DNA of 64,000 nt from Lachnospiraceae bacterium YSD2013 (GTDB taxonomy: Bacteria; Bacillota; Clostridia; Lachnospirales; Lachnospiraceae): NCBI GenBank assembly GCA_900100895.1, contig FMTX01000007.1:248001-312000 (forward strand), read 5' to 3'. The position numbers were made by a program, and so were the translations under genes. Below the pieces are notes generated by a model. It was not told the origin of the DNA and searched no databases. It saw only the letters and a list, made by a program, of their open reading frames with translations. Positions 1 to 7,619 of this stretch are shown here, piece after piece; positions within the stretch are counted from its first letter, which is position 1; each line of letters opens with the position of its first letter.

Positions 1-104
1 TTGCTTAATGCCGGAATTCCGGCCTGATAGGACTTGGAGACATTCTCCATTACAATGACTTCATCATCTTCCATCAGCTTTTTCTTTCTGTTAGGTAAAG
101 CCAT
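1..104 (-). CDS. ftsE: Cell-division ABC ATPase FtsE, N-terminal fragment
   Basis: Only the first 34 or so codons are in the window; the gene runs off the left edge. The start is ATG at 102-104 with a GAGG ribosome binding site just upstream. The peptide has a short basic/acidic leader (MALPNRKKKLMEDDE) followed by VIVMENVSKSYQAGIPALS. The order Val-Ser-Lys-x-Tyr, Gly, then Ala-Leu is the beginning of the FtsE nucleotide-binding domain, which with FtsX activates septal peptidoglycan hydrolases. The leader is longer than in the usual FtsE. The identity is inferred from this short stretch and from the upstream regulator; another ABC ATPase cannot be excluded. Confidence 0.6.
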   Translation of the reverse strand, partial: MALPNRKKKLMEDDEVIVMENVSKSYQAGIPALS

Positions 105-122
105 AACCTCTGCTCCTTAGAA

Positions 123-1211
123 TCAGTATTCAATGCTCTCCATGTATTTCATGTACTTGACTACCATAAGGGCAATCTTGAATGTAATTGCATCCTCAAA
201 GACTCTCAAATCAAGCCCTGTAAGCTTCTGAAGCTTATCAAGACGATATACGAGAGTATTGCGGTGAATAAACAATTGTCTTGAAGTCTCGGAAACGTTA
301 AGGCTGTTCTCGAAGAACTTCATGATTGTGGTGAGGGTTTCCTCATCGAACTCATCGGGGCTCTTACCGCCGAAGATTTCCTTAATAAACATCTTGCAAA
401 GCGGAATGGGAAGCTGATAAATCAAACGTCCGATTCCAAGCTCCGAGTAAGCGACAACGTCTCTGTCGCCAAAGAAAATCTTTCCTACATCGAGAGCCAT
501 CTTGGCCTCTTTGTAAGAACGGCTGACTTCCTTAATTTCACCTACAGCAGTACCGTATGATACGTGTACGCCTTCAATGCCTTCTTTGGCAAGGACGCCA
601 ATAATAGCGCGAGCCGCACGGTCCACTTCCTTGGAGAAGTCTGTGTCCTCAAGCTCCTTAACCACGATAACGTTGTTCTCGTCAACGGCAGTGATAAAGT
701 CCTGATTGTTGGAACCGAAGTGAGTACGGATGCACTCAAGAACGTTATTGTCCTTTCGCTCGCCCGCTTCGATAATCATGGCTACACGCTTAACGTCGGT
801 AGCGATATGAAGCTTCTTGGCACGACTGTAGATGTCTACCAAAAGAAGGTTGTCAAGAAGAAGGTTCTTGATAAAGTTGTCCTTGTCGAAACGCTCCTTG
901 TAGGCAACTATGAGGCTCTGAATCTGGAAGGCAACCATCTTACCGATCATGTATACGTCTTCACCCGTACCGCATGCGATAAGAATGTACTCAACCTGCT
1001 GCTCATCGTAAATCTTAAAGTACTGATATCCCTGTATCTCCTGCGAGTCAGCCGGTCCCTGCGCAAATTCTCTTGCGGCTTTGGAAACCGTACCGGTATG
1101 TCCGCTTGTGGATACAACGTCCTTTCCTTCAGTATCTACGACGCTAAGTTCTACTCTGGAAATTCCCTTAAGTCCGTCGATGGTAGTCTGCAATATCTGA
1201 TTAGATATCAT
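123..1211 (-). CDS. CdaR/PucR-type transcriptional regulator
   Basis: A regulator of about 362 residues. The C-terminal 60 residues carry the PucR/CdaR helix-turn-helix: NVSETSRQLFIHRNTLVYRL followed by a DKLQKLTGLDL segment, typical of sugar-diacid-type regulators. The central part resembles the GGDEF-like CdaR domain. I place the start at 1211 (MISNQILQTTIDG) because GGAGG lies six bases upstream; an in-frame ATG at 1244 has no such site. It precedes ftsE by only 18 bases and is probably cotranscribed with it, so it may reach the division genes rather than sugar acids. The ligand cannot be read from the sequence. Confidence 0.8.
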   Translation of the reverse strand: MISNQILQTTIDGLKGISRVELSVVDTEGKDVVSTSGHTGTVSKAAREFAQGPADSQEIQGYQYFKIYDEQQVEYILIACGTGEDVYMIGKMVAFQIQSLIVAYKERFDKDNFIKNLLLDNLLLVDIYSRAKKLHIATDVKRVAMIIEAGERKDNNVLECIRTHFGSNNQDFITAVDENNVIVVKELEDTDFSKEVDRAARAIIGVLAKEGIEGVHVSYGTAVGEIKEVSRSYKEAKMALDVGKIFFGDRDVVAYSELGIGRLIYQLPIPLCKMFIKEIFGGKSPDEFDEETLTTIMKFFENSLNVSETSRQLFIHRNTLVYRLDKLQKLTGLDLRVFEDAITFKIALMVVKYMKYMESIEY

Positions 1212-1298
1212 GATTTCCTCCAAAGAATGTTTCTGATTAGACAATTTTCACAACGAAAATTGCACCTCGAATCGTGAAAAAAACATATTTACGTTACC

Positions 1299-1327
1299 AT
1301 TTTATTATCTTTTACTTAAAAAGCCAA
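1299..1327 (-). promoter_or_regulatory. Candidate sigma-A promoter for the CdaR-like gene
   Basis: On the minus strand, TTGGCT (1322-1327) and TAAAAT (1299-1304) are separated by 17 bases and lie about 90 bases upstream of the chosen start. The surrounding 1260-1440 stretch is very A/T-rich and holds no other gene that I can see. Confidence 0.45.
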
Positions 1328-1440
1328 CCCCTAAATGTGCATTTTTTATGCATTTTTTTGTTTTTTTGCCTTTTACGGCGCCAAAAAGACCCTAAAAAAT
1401 TACCAAAGGAGGGCTTACAAAAAACTTTTTAAAAAAATAC

Positions 1441-1469
1441 TTGATTTTTGAAAAACTATCCCCTATAAT
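1441..1469 (+). promoter_or_regulatory. Promoter of tRNA-Gln
   Basis: TTGATT (1441-1446) and a perfect TATAAT (1464-1469) are 17 bases apart, about 40 bases ahead of the tRNA gene on the same strand. Confidence 0.75.
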
Positions 1470-1507
1470 AACGTAGTGCAATCGCGAGAGCGGTTTACAA
1501 ATACCTT

Positions 1508-1579
1508 TGGGGTATCGCCAAACGGTAAGGCAACGGACTCTGACTCCGTCATTTCAAGGTTCGAATCCTTGTACCCCAG
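1508..1579 (+). tRNA. tRNA-Gln (anticodon CUG)
   Basis: The 72-base gene folds as a cloverleaf. The acceptor arms TGGGGTA and TACCCCA pair, the D-arm carries AACGGTAAGG, the anticodon loop is CTCTGAC giving anticodon CTG (reads CAG), and the T-arm contains GGTTCGAATCC. The CCA end is not encoded (the gene is followed by CTTA), so it must be added by tRNA nucleotidyltransferase. It has its own promoter and terminator and is a single-gene unit. Confidence 0.95.
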
Positions 1580-1587
1580 CTTATCAG

Positions 1588-1620
1588 TGCCGATTCATTA
1601 ACGTGAATCGGCATTTCTTT
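1588..1620 (+). terminator. Terminator of tRNA-Gln
   Basis: A perfect 10-bp stem (TGCCGATTCA / TGAATCGGCA) with a 6-base loop is followed by TTTCTTT, directly downstream of the tRNA. Confidence 0.85.
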
Positions 1621-1694
1621 ATTCCTATAATATTATTGTGATATAATTTAAGGAGCCGCATGGGCGGTTCGGACTATTACGGAAAGGCCTGATT

Positions 1695-2552
1695 ATGTTT
1701 AATTTAGCACAGAAACAAACTTTATATGTTGAGAAGCTCGTTGAATTCGGCGCGTACCTCGTGCCCGAGGAATTAAAGGACAAGAAAGTTCCCGCTGCCA
1801 ACGAGCATGTATTACTTCCCAAGAAGCAGGTTGCCGAAGGGCTCAAGCGTGGCGACGCGGTGGATGTATTCCTGTATCTTGATTCCGCAGACAGACTCAT
1901 AGCTACCACCGTTACCCCGAAGCTTTCTCTCGGACAGGTTGGAAGACTTACCGTTAAGCAGGTTACCAAGATTGGCGCGTTCCTTGACTGGGGACTTGAG
2001 AAGGACTTGTTGCTCCCCTTCCGCGAGCAGACTTCCAAGGTTTCAGAGGGCGATGAGGTTCTCGTAGCCGTATACCTTGATAAATCAAGCCGTATCTGCT
2101 CCACCATGAACGTGTACCCTTATCTTACTACCACAGATAAGTACAAAAAGGATGACAAGGTTACCGGCACCGTATATCAGACCAGCGATAACTTCGGTGT
2201 GTTCGTGGCCATCGACGATATGTATCAGGGACTTATCCCCAAGCGTGAGGTCTATGGCAAGTGTGAAATCGGAAGCACTATAGAAGCCCGCGTTATTAAT
2301 GTAAGGGCTGACGGTAAGATTGATTTGAGCATCCGTGAGAAGTCTCACGTGCAGGCCGAGGCCGATTCCGAGAAGATTCTTGAGCTGATTAAGTCTTACG
2401 ACGGAGTTCTTCCTTTTACCGAGAAGGCATCACCCGAGGTTATCACCCGCGAAACCGGCATGAGCAAGAACGAATTCAAGAAGGCTGTAGGCCACCTTTA
2501 TAAGAACCGTAAGATAGAAATAACTTTTGACGGCAAAATAAAGTTGATATAA
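1695..2552 (+). CDS. cvfB: S1-domain RNA-binding protein of the CvfB family
   Basis: This 285-residue protein has the CvfB/YitL layout: tandem S1-like OB folds followed by a small winged-helix C-terminus. The S1 character is visible around residues 65-105 (VGRLTVKQVTKIGAFLDWG...KDLLLPF) and 145-215 (GTVYQTSDNFGVFVAID...GLIPKRE). The C-terminal segment (YDGVLPFTEKASPEVI, then FKKAVGHLYKNRKIEI) is the winged helix. In Staphylococcus CvfB binds RNA and affects virulence gene expression; in this organism the role is inferred to be general post-transcriptional control. A TATAAT-like sequence at about 1640 may be its promoter. A terminator follows. Confidence 0.9.
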   Translation: MFNLAQKQTLYVEKLVEFGAYLVPEELKDKKVPAANEHVLLPKKQVAEGLKRGDAVDVFLYLDSADRLIATTVTPKLSLGQVGRLTVKQVTKIGAFLDWGLEKDLLLPFREQTSKVSEGDEVLVAVYLDKSSRICSTMNVYPYLTTTDKYKKDDKVTGTVYQTSDNFGVFVAIDDMYQGLIPKREVYGKCEIGSTIEARVINVRADGKIDLSIREKSHVQAEADSEKILELIKSYDGVLPFTEKASPEVITRETGMSKNEFKKAVGHLYKNRKIEITFDGKIKLI

Positions 2553-2567
2553 AATAATAAAGACAAT

Positions 2568-2610
2568 AAAAGGATATCTGAATGTATCATAGATTTAGAT
2601 ATCCTTTTTC
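2568..2610 (+). terminator. Terminator after cvfB
   Basis: A perfect 12-bp stem (AAAAGGATATCT at 2568-2579, AGATATCCTTTT at 2597-2608) closes on a 17-base loop and ends in a T-run. It falls inside the longest open frame of the next gene, which supports the later ATG there. Confidence 0.8.
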
Positions 2611-2626
2611 TATTCTGAGGGGTCGT

Positions 2627-3916
2627 ATGAATATTCTGTTGTTTTTGATTATCGTTTTAATATTCATTGTGGGAATCGGTTTGCTTAACGAACGCATCTT
2701 CAAGCTTCAAAGCGATATAGCTCTGATTCTTTTTTCTTTGATTATTTCTCTGGTGCTTCTTTTTGCAAGAAAGTTCTCAAATATTGATTCACTTAACACC
2801 TTTATAGATCAGCTGGGTGATTTCGGTTTCGAAGAGTACCTTATGGACGGCGTGTTGTGCTTCATGCTCTTTGCCGGTGCCAGCAAGGTAAATATGAGGA
2901 AATTCAGGCAGAACATCCGCCCGATATCGCTTCTGGCACTTCTTACCACGGTTATTTCGTCGGTTTTCTATGGAGTGCTGTTCTATCTGGTGAGTCTGGT
3001 ATTCGGGCTTCCTTTGGATATTACTACCTGCGTGCTTCTCGGCTGCGTGGTATCGCCTACCGACCCGATTGCGGCGACAGGTATTCTTAATAAGATAGGT
3101 CTTTCCAAGAATGTGTGCTCCATCATCGAGAACGAATCGCTCTTTAACGACGGTACGGGCGTAACGCTTTTCATCTTCGTGCGCGGGCTCATTACCAAGA
3201 GCGAAGGCTCGAACTTCATGGTTCTTTTCTTCAAAGAAATTCTCGGAGCCATCGCGGTAGCTTTGATAATGTCATTCATTTTCTTTTCACTTATTAAGCT
3301 TACGCGTGACCCGATTAAATACATTTTGATATCGCTTCTCAACGTTTCGCTTGTATACATTATCTGCGAGCATCTCGGTTTCTCGGGTGTTATCGCTTCG
3401 GTTGTGTGCGGAATGTACTTCTCCTATGCATTCTCCAAGATTGAGAACCGTGTGGTGGTTATCGATGAGAAGGATTTGTACAGAGACTTTTGGGAGATAC
3501 TCGAGTCCATACTTAACGCTGTGCTGTTCGTAATGATTGCGCTGCTGGTACTTAATATCGAGCTTAGTGAGTATGTTCTTTTGCTGGTACCTGTTGCGAT
3601 TGTGATAACCGTGGTTTCAAGAGCGTTCGGTGTGTTCATAAGCAGTTTGCTTACCGGTCGCAAGATGCCCGGCAACTACAGTCTTCGTGAGTTTGTGGCT
3701 CTTATGACCTGGTCGGCGCTTAAAGGCGGACTTTCACTTGCCCTTGCAATGGGCACCAAGGAATTCCTGCCGCCCGATGTATATCTGATATTCATGAATG
3801 TGACTTACGTGACGATTTTCTTCACGGTTTTGGTACAGGGATTAACCATTAAGAAGGTTTACTTCTCGCTTGAGAAGCATAAGACAGAAAGACTTAAGAG
3901 GGAGAACAGACGATGA
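2627..3916 (+). CDS. CPA1-family Na+(K+)/H+ antiporter, NhaP type
   Basis: An integral membrane protein of 429 residues with about 12 hydrophobic segments, beginning MNILLFLIIVLIFIVGIGLL. The central helix holds SPTDPIAATGI and then ENESLFNDGTG, the paired Asp/Asn-Asp ion-binding signature of CPA1 exchangers. The start is set at ATG 2627 (GAGGGG just upstream) rather than the open-frame start at 2582, because the latter lies in the preceding terminator. It ends with a basic tail (KHKTERLKRENRR). Its stop overlaps the start of the TrkA-like gene by ATGA, so the two are coupled, and the RCK protein is probably its cytoplasmic gate. Direction and ion are inferred from the family. Confidence 0.88.
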   Translation: MNILLFLIIVLIFIVGIGLLNERIFKLQSDIALILFSLIISLVLLFARKFSNIDSLNTFIDQLGDFGFEEYLMDGVLCFMLFAGASKVNMRKFRQNIRPISLLALLTTVISSVFYGVLFYLVSLVFGLPLDITTCVLLGCVVSPTDPIAATGILNKIGLSKNVCSIIENESLFNDGTGVTLFIFVRGLITKSEGSNFMVLFFKEILGAIAVALIMSFIFFSLIKLTRDPIKYILISLLNVSLVYIICEHLGFSGVIASVVCGMYFSYAFSKIENRVVVIDEKDLYRDFWEILESILNAVLFVMIALLVLNIELSEYVLLLVPVAIVITVVSRAFGVFISSLLTGRKMPGNYSLREFVALMTWSALKGGLSLALAMGTKEFLPPDVYLIFMNVTYVTIFFTVLVQGLTIKKVYFSLEKHKTERLKRENRR

Positions 3917-5280
3917 AAGTTATAGTTGTGGGAATTGGTAAGACAGGTCTTACTCTGATAGAGATGCTGACTCGTGAGGGCATCGAGGTTACCGTTATCG
4001 ATTGCTCCAAGAAAATAATCGACGCAGTAACCGATAAGTACAACGTGACCGGTGTTGAGGGAAGCGGCGCTTCTCGCGAGACGTTGAAAAAAGCAGGCGC
4101 CGAGACGGCAGACATGCTCATTGCGCTTACCGCTGTTGACGAGATTAATCTCTTAAGCTGCCTCCAGGCCAAGAACCTCGGAACCCGCTATACGGCTGCG
4201 AGACTTGTTCTTTCGGATCTTTCTCTTGAAAAGGATTCTCTTATTAAGGAGTACCATATAGATTATATCGTGCGCCCGAAGATTGATGTGGCCGAGATTA
4301 TTTACAACAATATCGGTCTTCCCGGTCATGTGCGTCTGGATTCTTTCTTTGACGATGCTATACAGATGCTTTCGATTGTTGCTTTAAAGGATTCTCCGTT
4401 CTGTGGCAAGTCTCTTCTCGACCTTCACAAGGAGCTTAACGGAAGCTTCCTTGTAGCTGCGGTTGTGCGCGACGGCAAGCTCTTCATTCCGGACGGCAAC
4501 TTCGTATGCGAGGAAGGCGACAACGTCTACCTCACCTCCGATCAGGAAGGTGTTGCCGAGACCTTTAAAAAGATGGGCATCATCACTACAAGTTCCAAGA
4601 AAGTGCTTATAGTCGGCGGTGGTTTTACAGGCGACTACCTTGCCGGTGAATTAATTGATGCAGGCAAAGATGTGACCATAATCGAAGAAAACATCCAGAA
4701 CTGCAAGAAACTCATGGAGAAATACCCCAAGGCCAAAGTTTCTTACGGCAATGCAGAGTCAGTCGAGATTCTTGATGCGGAAAACATTTCCAAGAAGGAC
4801 GTAGTCGTATCCATCACCGACCGCGACGAGGCCAACCTGGTCGTTAGCATGTATGCATGGTCCGTAGGCGTGCCTTCCATCCTTACCAGAATCGATACCG
4901 TAGCCCACGCCAAGATGCTTCACAAGGTTAACATGGATATCACCATTTCCCCTTGTGAAATTGCAGCCAATAAACTCTACCGCTTTGCAAGAAACGCTCA
5001 GATGAAAGATGCCAAGAACGAAATCTTACGCTTCAACACCATCTGCGACTCTCTCGCCGAGCTCATGGAGTTTAACATCACCGAGAACTGCAGCCACTTG
5101 AATATACCCTTCCGCGACAAGGCCTTTAAGCTTAAAAAAGACACTCTTGTAGCTGCCATCATCCGCAACGGCGAGATGAAGATTCCCGGCGGTTCGTCGG
5201 CATTGCAGGTAGGAGATAAGGTATTTATCGTGTCGGCAAGCAAAAATAAGATTAAAAACTTGAACGAAATATTCCGCTAG
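3913..5280 (+). CDS. trkA: TrkA-like double RCK (NAD-binding) regulatory protein
   Basis: The 455-residue protein contains two RCK-N Rossmann domains, each with a glycine motif (VVGIGKTG near residue 5 and IVGGGFTG near residue 235), and two RCK-C domains (residues about 145-220 and 370-455). This is the classic TrkA arrangement NCNC. TrkA binds NAD(H)/nucleotides and gates K+ uptake through TrkH, but no TrkH gene is adjacent. Instead it overlaps the upstream CPA1 antiporter by four bases. The sequence supports the family firmly; the partner is inferred from coupling. A strong terminator follows at once. Confidence 0.9.
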   Translation: MKVIVVGIGKTGLTLIEMLTREGIEVTVIDCSKKIIDAVTDKYNVTGVEGSGASRETLKKAGAETADMLIALTAVDEINLLSCLQAKNLGTRYTAARLVLSDLSLEKDSLIKEYHIDYIVRPKIDVAEIIYNNIGLPGHVRLDSFFDDAIQMLSIVALKDSPFCGKSLLDLHKELNGSFLVAAVVRDGKLFIPDGNFVCEEGDNVYLTSDQEGVAETFKKMGIITTSSKKVLIVGGGFTGDYLAGELIDAGKDVTIIEENIQNCKKLMEKYPKAKVSYGNAESVEILDAENISKKDVVVSITDRDEANLVVSMYAWSVGVPSILTRIDTVAHAKMLHKVNMDITISPCEIAANKLYRFARNAQMKDAKNEILRFNTICDSLAELMEFNITENCSHLNIPFRDKAFKLKKDTLVAAIIRNGEMKIPGGSSALQVGDKVFIVSASKNKIKNLNEIFR

Positions 5281-5292
5281 ACAATTCATAAA

Positions 5293-5319
5293 ATGAGCAG
5301 GGTTGAATGCCCTGCTCAT
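5293..5319. terminator. Bidirectional terminator between trkA and the DUF6273 gene
   Basis: A perfect 10-bp stem (ATGAGCAGGG / CCCTGCTCAT) with a 7-base loop lies between two convergent genes and is followed by TGTTTATT on the plus strand. Confidence 0.8.
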
Positions 5320-5323
5320 CTGT

Positions 5324-7243
5324 TTATTCGCTTATTGTTCCCGTCACCGCCATATTGTACAGTTCCGAACCGTTTTCAACTCTCTCATATCGGTTTCCGC
5401 TATACGAGTCATACCAACCATTCTTGGCATAATATACTTCGCCGGTTTCTTTGTCATATATTCTTTCTCTGCCAAGCGTCGCGTCGGAATATGCCTGCGA
5501 GCGAATATCATATGAGTTATTACGCTTCTCCCAGCTCGACATGACGCTGTCGCTCATTGCTTTTGTGCTTTGAGATATAGCCTGCGAGGTCTTGGTAATC
5601 TGTGCCCAAGCCGCATTTCTTTCTTTCCAGTACCCGTTGGAAAAAGAAAGCGACTCGAAAATCTTGGACAATACCGGCTGCCAGTTTACAAAATCTGCCT
5701 CGGGTGCCGTCATTATCATTATGCCTTCATCAAGGTCAAACATAACATTTGATCCGAGAACGTAATTAGTGCCCATGTCTATTACCGTCGCCGAGAATAA
5801 TCCCTCAAGGGCGGTCGAGTCTTTAGCTGTTGCTTTGGCCTGAATGACACTTCCTCCATATCCGTTGCTTCCCAAGTCAGCTATCTGCTCAAATCCGCTG
5901 TATCCGAAGAACTTTCCGCTGTTTTCAAAAAGTGACAGAGTGTTCGCTTCGGGCGAAATCGGTAGCTTCGACGCTCCTCCGTATGCCACCAGCATATCTA
6001 TAACATCTTGCGACTCATAAGAAGTTTGCGTTGTGGTGTATGTGAACTTGATATTGTTATTCTCAGGATGATAAACCGTTATCGTGTAGACTATTGTGTC
6101 GGTATTGGTGCATCTTACCTTCCACCCGCTCGGTATCTTAAGAGATACGTACCCATCGTCTGATGTATAGTCTTCAAAAGAAATCGATGCATTTTCCGTA
6201 GGCTTAACCATTACTCCTCCACGATTTTCCGCCGCGTCTTTGGCAACTTCTGTCGTATCGGCGACAGCCTTTCCTTCGTCAGGATTTCTTCCTGCACTTC
6301 CTACATCATTAAGTGCCACCCAGATGCAGGGACGTATGCCCATATCTTTGGTGAGGTCTTTGTAATAATATATGTGATCCATATCAACATAGGCTATCGA
6401 TCTGGATCTGTACTTTTCTTTGGCAATAACAGATCTTAGCCAATACATTCTGGAATAATATACACCTGCATATTCAGTCCCATGAGAGTATGCGGCATTA
6501 TCGTCCCATTTCGATTCTTCAGCCCCATTAAGAATAGCTTGCGGAGTTACAGGTGCCAAAAAAGTCGCGCTCGCCCAGTCTGTTCCCGCCTTCTGAATTT
6601 CATTTCCGACTTTTTTATAATAGTCCGATGAAGCATCAAAATCTAAATATTCTTCAGCCTCCTTTATGCTCAAAAGAAAAACATAATCCTCTGTGTCTTC
6701 AGTTTTCTCAGTTATATATCCCTGGGTCCACGACTCATACGCCTCGTTGCTCAATTTAGAAAGCAAGACCTCTTTCTTTTCCTCTTCAGAGAATACGCTT
6801 GAATAGAACTGCTCGTTCAGCCATATTCGCAAGTCGCTGTCCGCCCAGCACATATTGTCTCTGGCGCTTGTGCTGAAAATGTGGTTATCTAATACGCAAG
6901 CGCTCATGAGAAGCATTCTGTCATCTTCTTTGGCAATGACAATCCACTCGATAGGTTCGGAACCGTTACTGTCTCTTCTGTCCTGCTCATAGTTGCCATA
7001 CCATACGTGGTCGCCTTCATCATAATCTTTCCGATTAAACTTGAAGCGGTTGGGGTCTTCTTTAACAGAAGCAGCTTCCGTGGTACCATTGCCGGAAGCA
7101 ACCGTCACGCTGCTATTTGAGGAAGTCACCGTTGCCTTTCCCGAGCTTGCCGCTTCTTCGGTCTTCTCGGCAGATTTACCACATGCCGAAGAAATCACCA
7201 TAACAAAAATAAGTGCATATACAATAAGCAGTCTTTTTTTCAT
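5324..7243 (-). CDS. Secreted lipoprotein with a DUF6273 domain
   Basis: The 639-residue product starts MKKRLLIVYALIFVMVISSAC, a lipoprotein signal peptide with Cys at residue 21. After a Ser/Thr/Glu-rich linker, residues about 75-325 form a DUF6273-type domain: VWYGNYEQ, PIEWIVIAKEDDRMLLMSA, W-DSDLRIWLNEQFY-SVFSEEEK, and later MYWLRS and GIRPCIWV. The remaining C-terminal 300 residues include a beta-rich region starting SISFEDYTSDDGYVSLKIPSGW. DUF6273 proteins are abundant in gut Lachnospiraceae and probably bind surface ligands, but no activity is established that I know. The gene is followed by a shared terminator. Confidence 0.75.
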   Translation of the reverse strand: MKKRLLIVYALIFVMVISSACGKSAEKTEEAASSGKATVTSSNSSVTVASGNGTTEAASVKEDPNRFKFNRKDYDEGDHVWYGNYEQDRRDSNGSEPIEWIVIAKEDDRMLLMSACVLDNHIFSTSARDNMCWADSDLRIWLNEQFYSSVFSEEEKKEVLLSKLSNEAYESWTQGYITEKTEDTEDYVFLLSIKEAEEYLDFDASSDYYKKVGNEIQKAGTDWASATFLAPVTPQAILNGAEESKWDDNAAYSHGTEYAGVYYSRMYWLRSVIAKEKYRSRSIAYVDMDHIYYYKDLTKDMGIRPCIWVALNDVGSAGRNPDEGKAVADTTEVAKDAAENRGGVMVKPTENASISFEDYTSDDGYVSLKIPSGWKVRCTNTDTIVYTITVYHPENNNIKFTYTTTQTSYESQDVIDMLVAYGGASKLPISPEANTLSLFENSGKFFGYSGFEQIADLGSNGYGGSVIQAKATAKDSTALEGLFSATVIDMGTNYVLGSNVMFDLDEGIMIMTAPEADFVNWQPVLSKIFESLSFSNGYWKERNAAWAQITKTSQAISQSTKAMSDSVMSSWEKRNNSYDIRSQAYSDATLGRERIYDKETGEVYYAKNGWYDSYSGNRYERVENGSELYNMAVTGTISE

Positions 7244-7319
7244 TAATGCCTCCGAATTGTAATCTTAAGAGTTGGTTTAAATCTACCATCCGCACATTAA
7301 GTCTTGATTAAAAAAGTAA

Positions 7320-7345
7320 CCCGGGCGAACCATCGCCCGGGCTTG
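7320..7345 (-). terminator. Terminator of the YjfB-like gene
   Basis: A perfect 9-bp GC-rich stem (CCCGGGCGA / TCGCCCGGG) with a 4-base loop is followed on the minus strand by TTACTTTTTT. Confidence 0.9.
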
Positions 7346-7359
7346 CAAATCTTATTTAA

Positions 7360-7551
7360 TTATGCGTAGAAGTCTACATTGGATCCCACAGCAGGATTAA
7401 CGCTTCTCTCCATCTCGGCCTTGTCAATCATTTTAACAATGCCTTCTCCGATAGCCTCGTTAGTATCCATCGCCTTGCTGAGTACGGCAGTGCCTACTTC
7501 AGTCTTAGTGTTTATCTGTGAAATTGCCATCGACAATCCTGTAATATTCAT
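7360..7551 (-). CDS. YjfB-like small putative motility protein
   Basis: A 63-residue polypeptide (MNITGLSMAISQINTKTEVG..., KAMDTNEAIGEGIVKMIDKAEMERSVNPAVGSNVDFYA). The N-terminal SMAISQ, the central VLSKAMDT and the C-terminal NPAVGSN-D segments match the YjfB family, found in many flagellated Firmicutes. The ATG at 7551 sits eight bases behind AAGGAGG; a GTG at 7557 is too close to it. The gene is monocistronic and no flagellar genes are in the window. The molecular role is unknown. Confidence 0.75.
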   Translation of the reverse strand: MNITGLSMAISQINTKTEVGTAVLSKAMDTNEAIGEGIVKMIDKAEMERSVNPAVGSNVDFYA

Positions 7552-7619
7552 AGCCACAACCTCCTTATCAGGTTAGTACGGAAATTATACATACGGATTA
7601 TTATTAAGCAATTAACAAC

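Noticed and set aside
564-1277. Plus-strand open frame (237 codons) over the CdaR-like gene
   Set aside because: Shadow of the real minus-strand gene, whose helix-turn-helix and ribosome binding site are clear.
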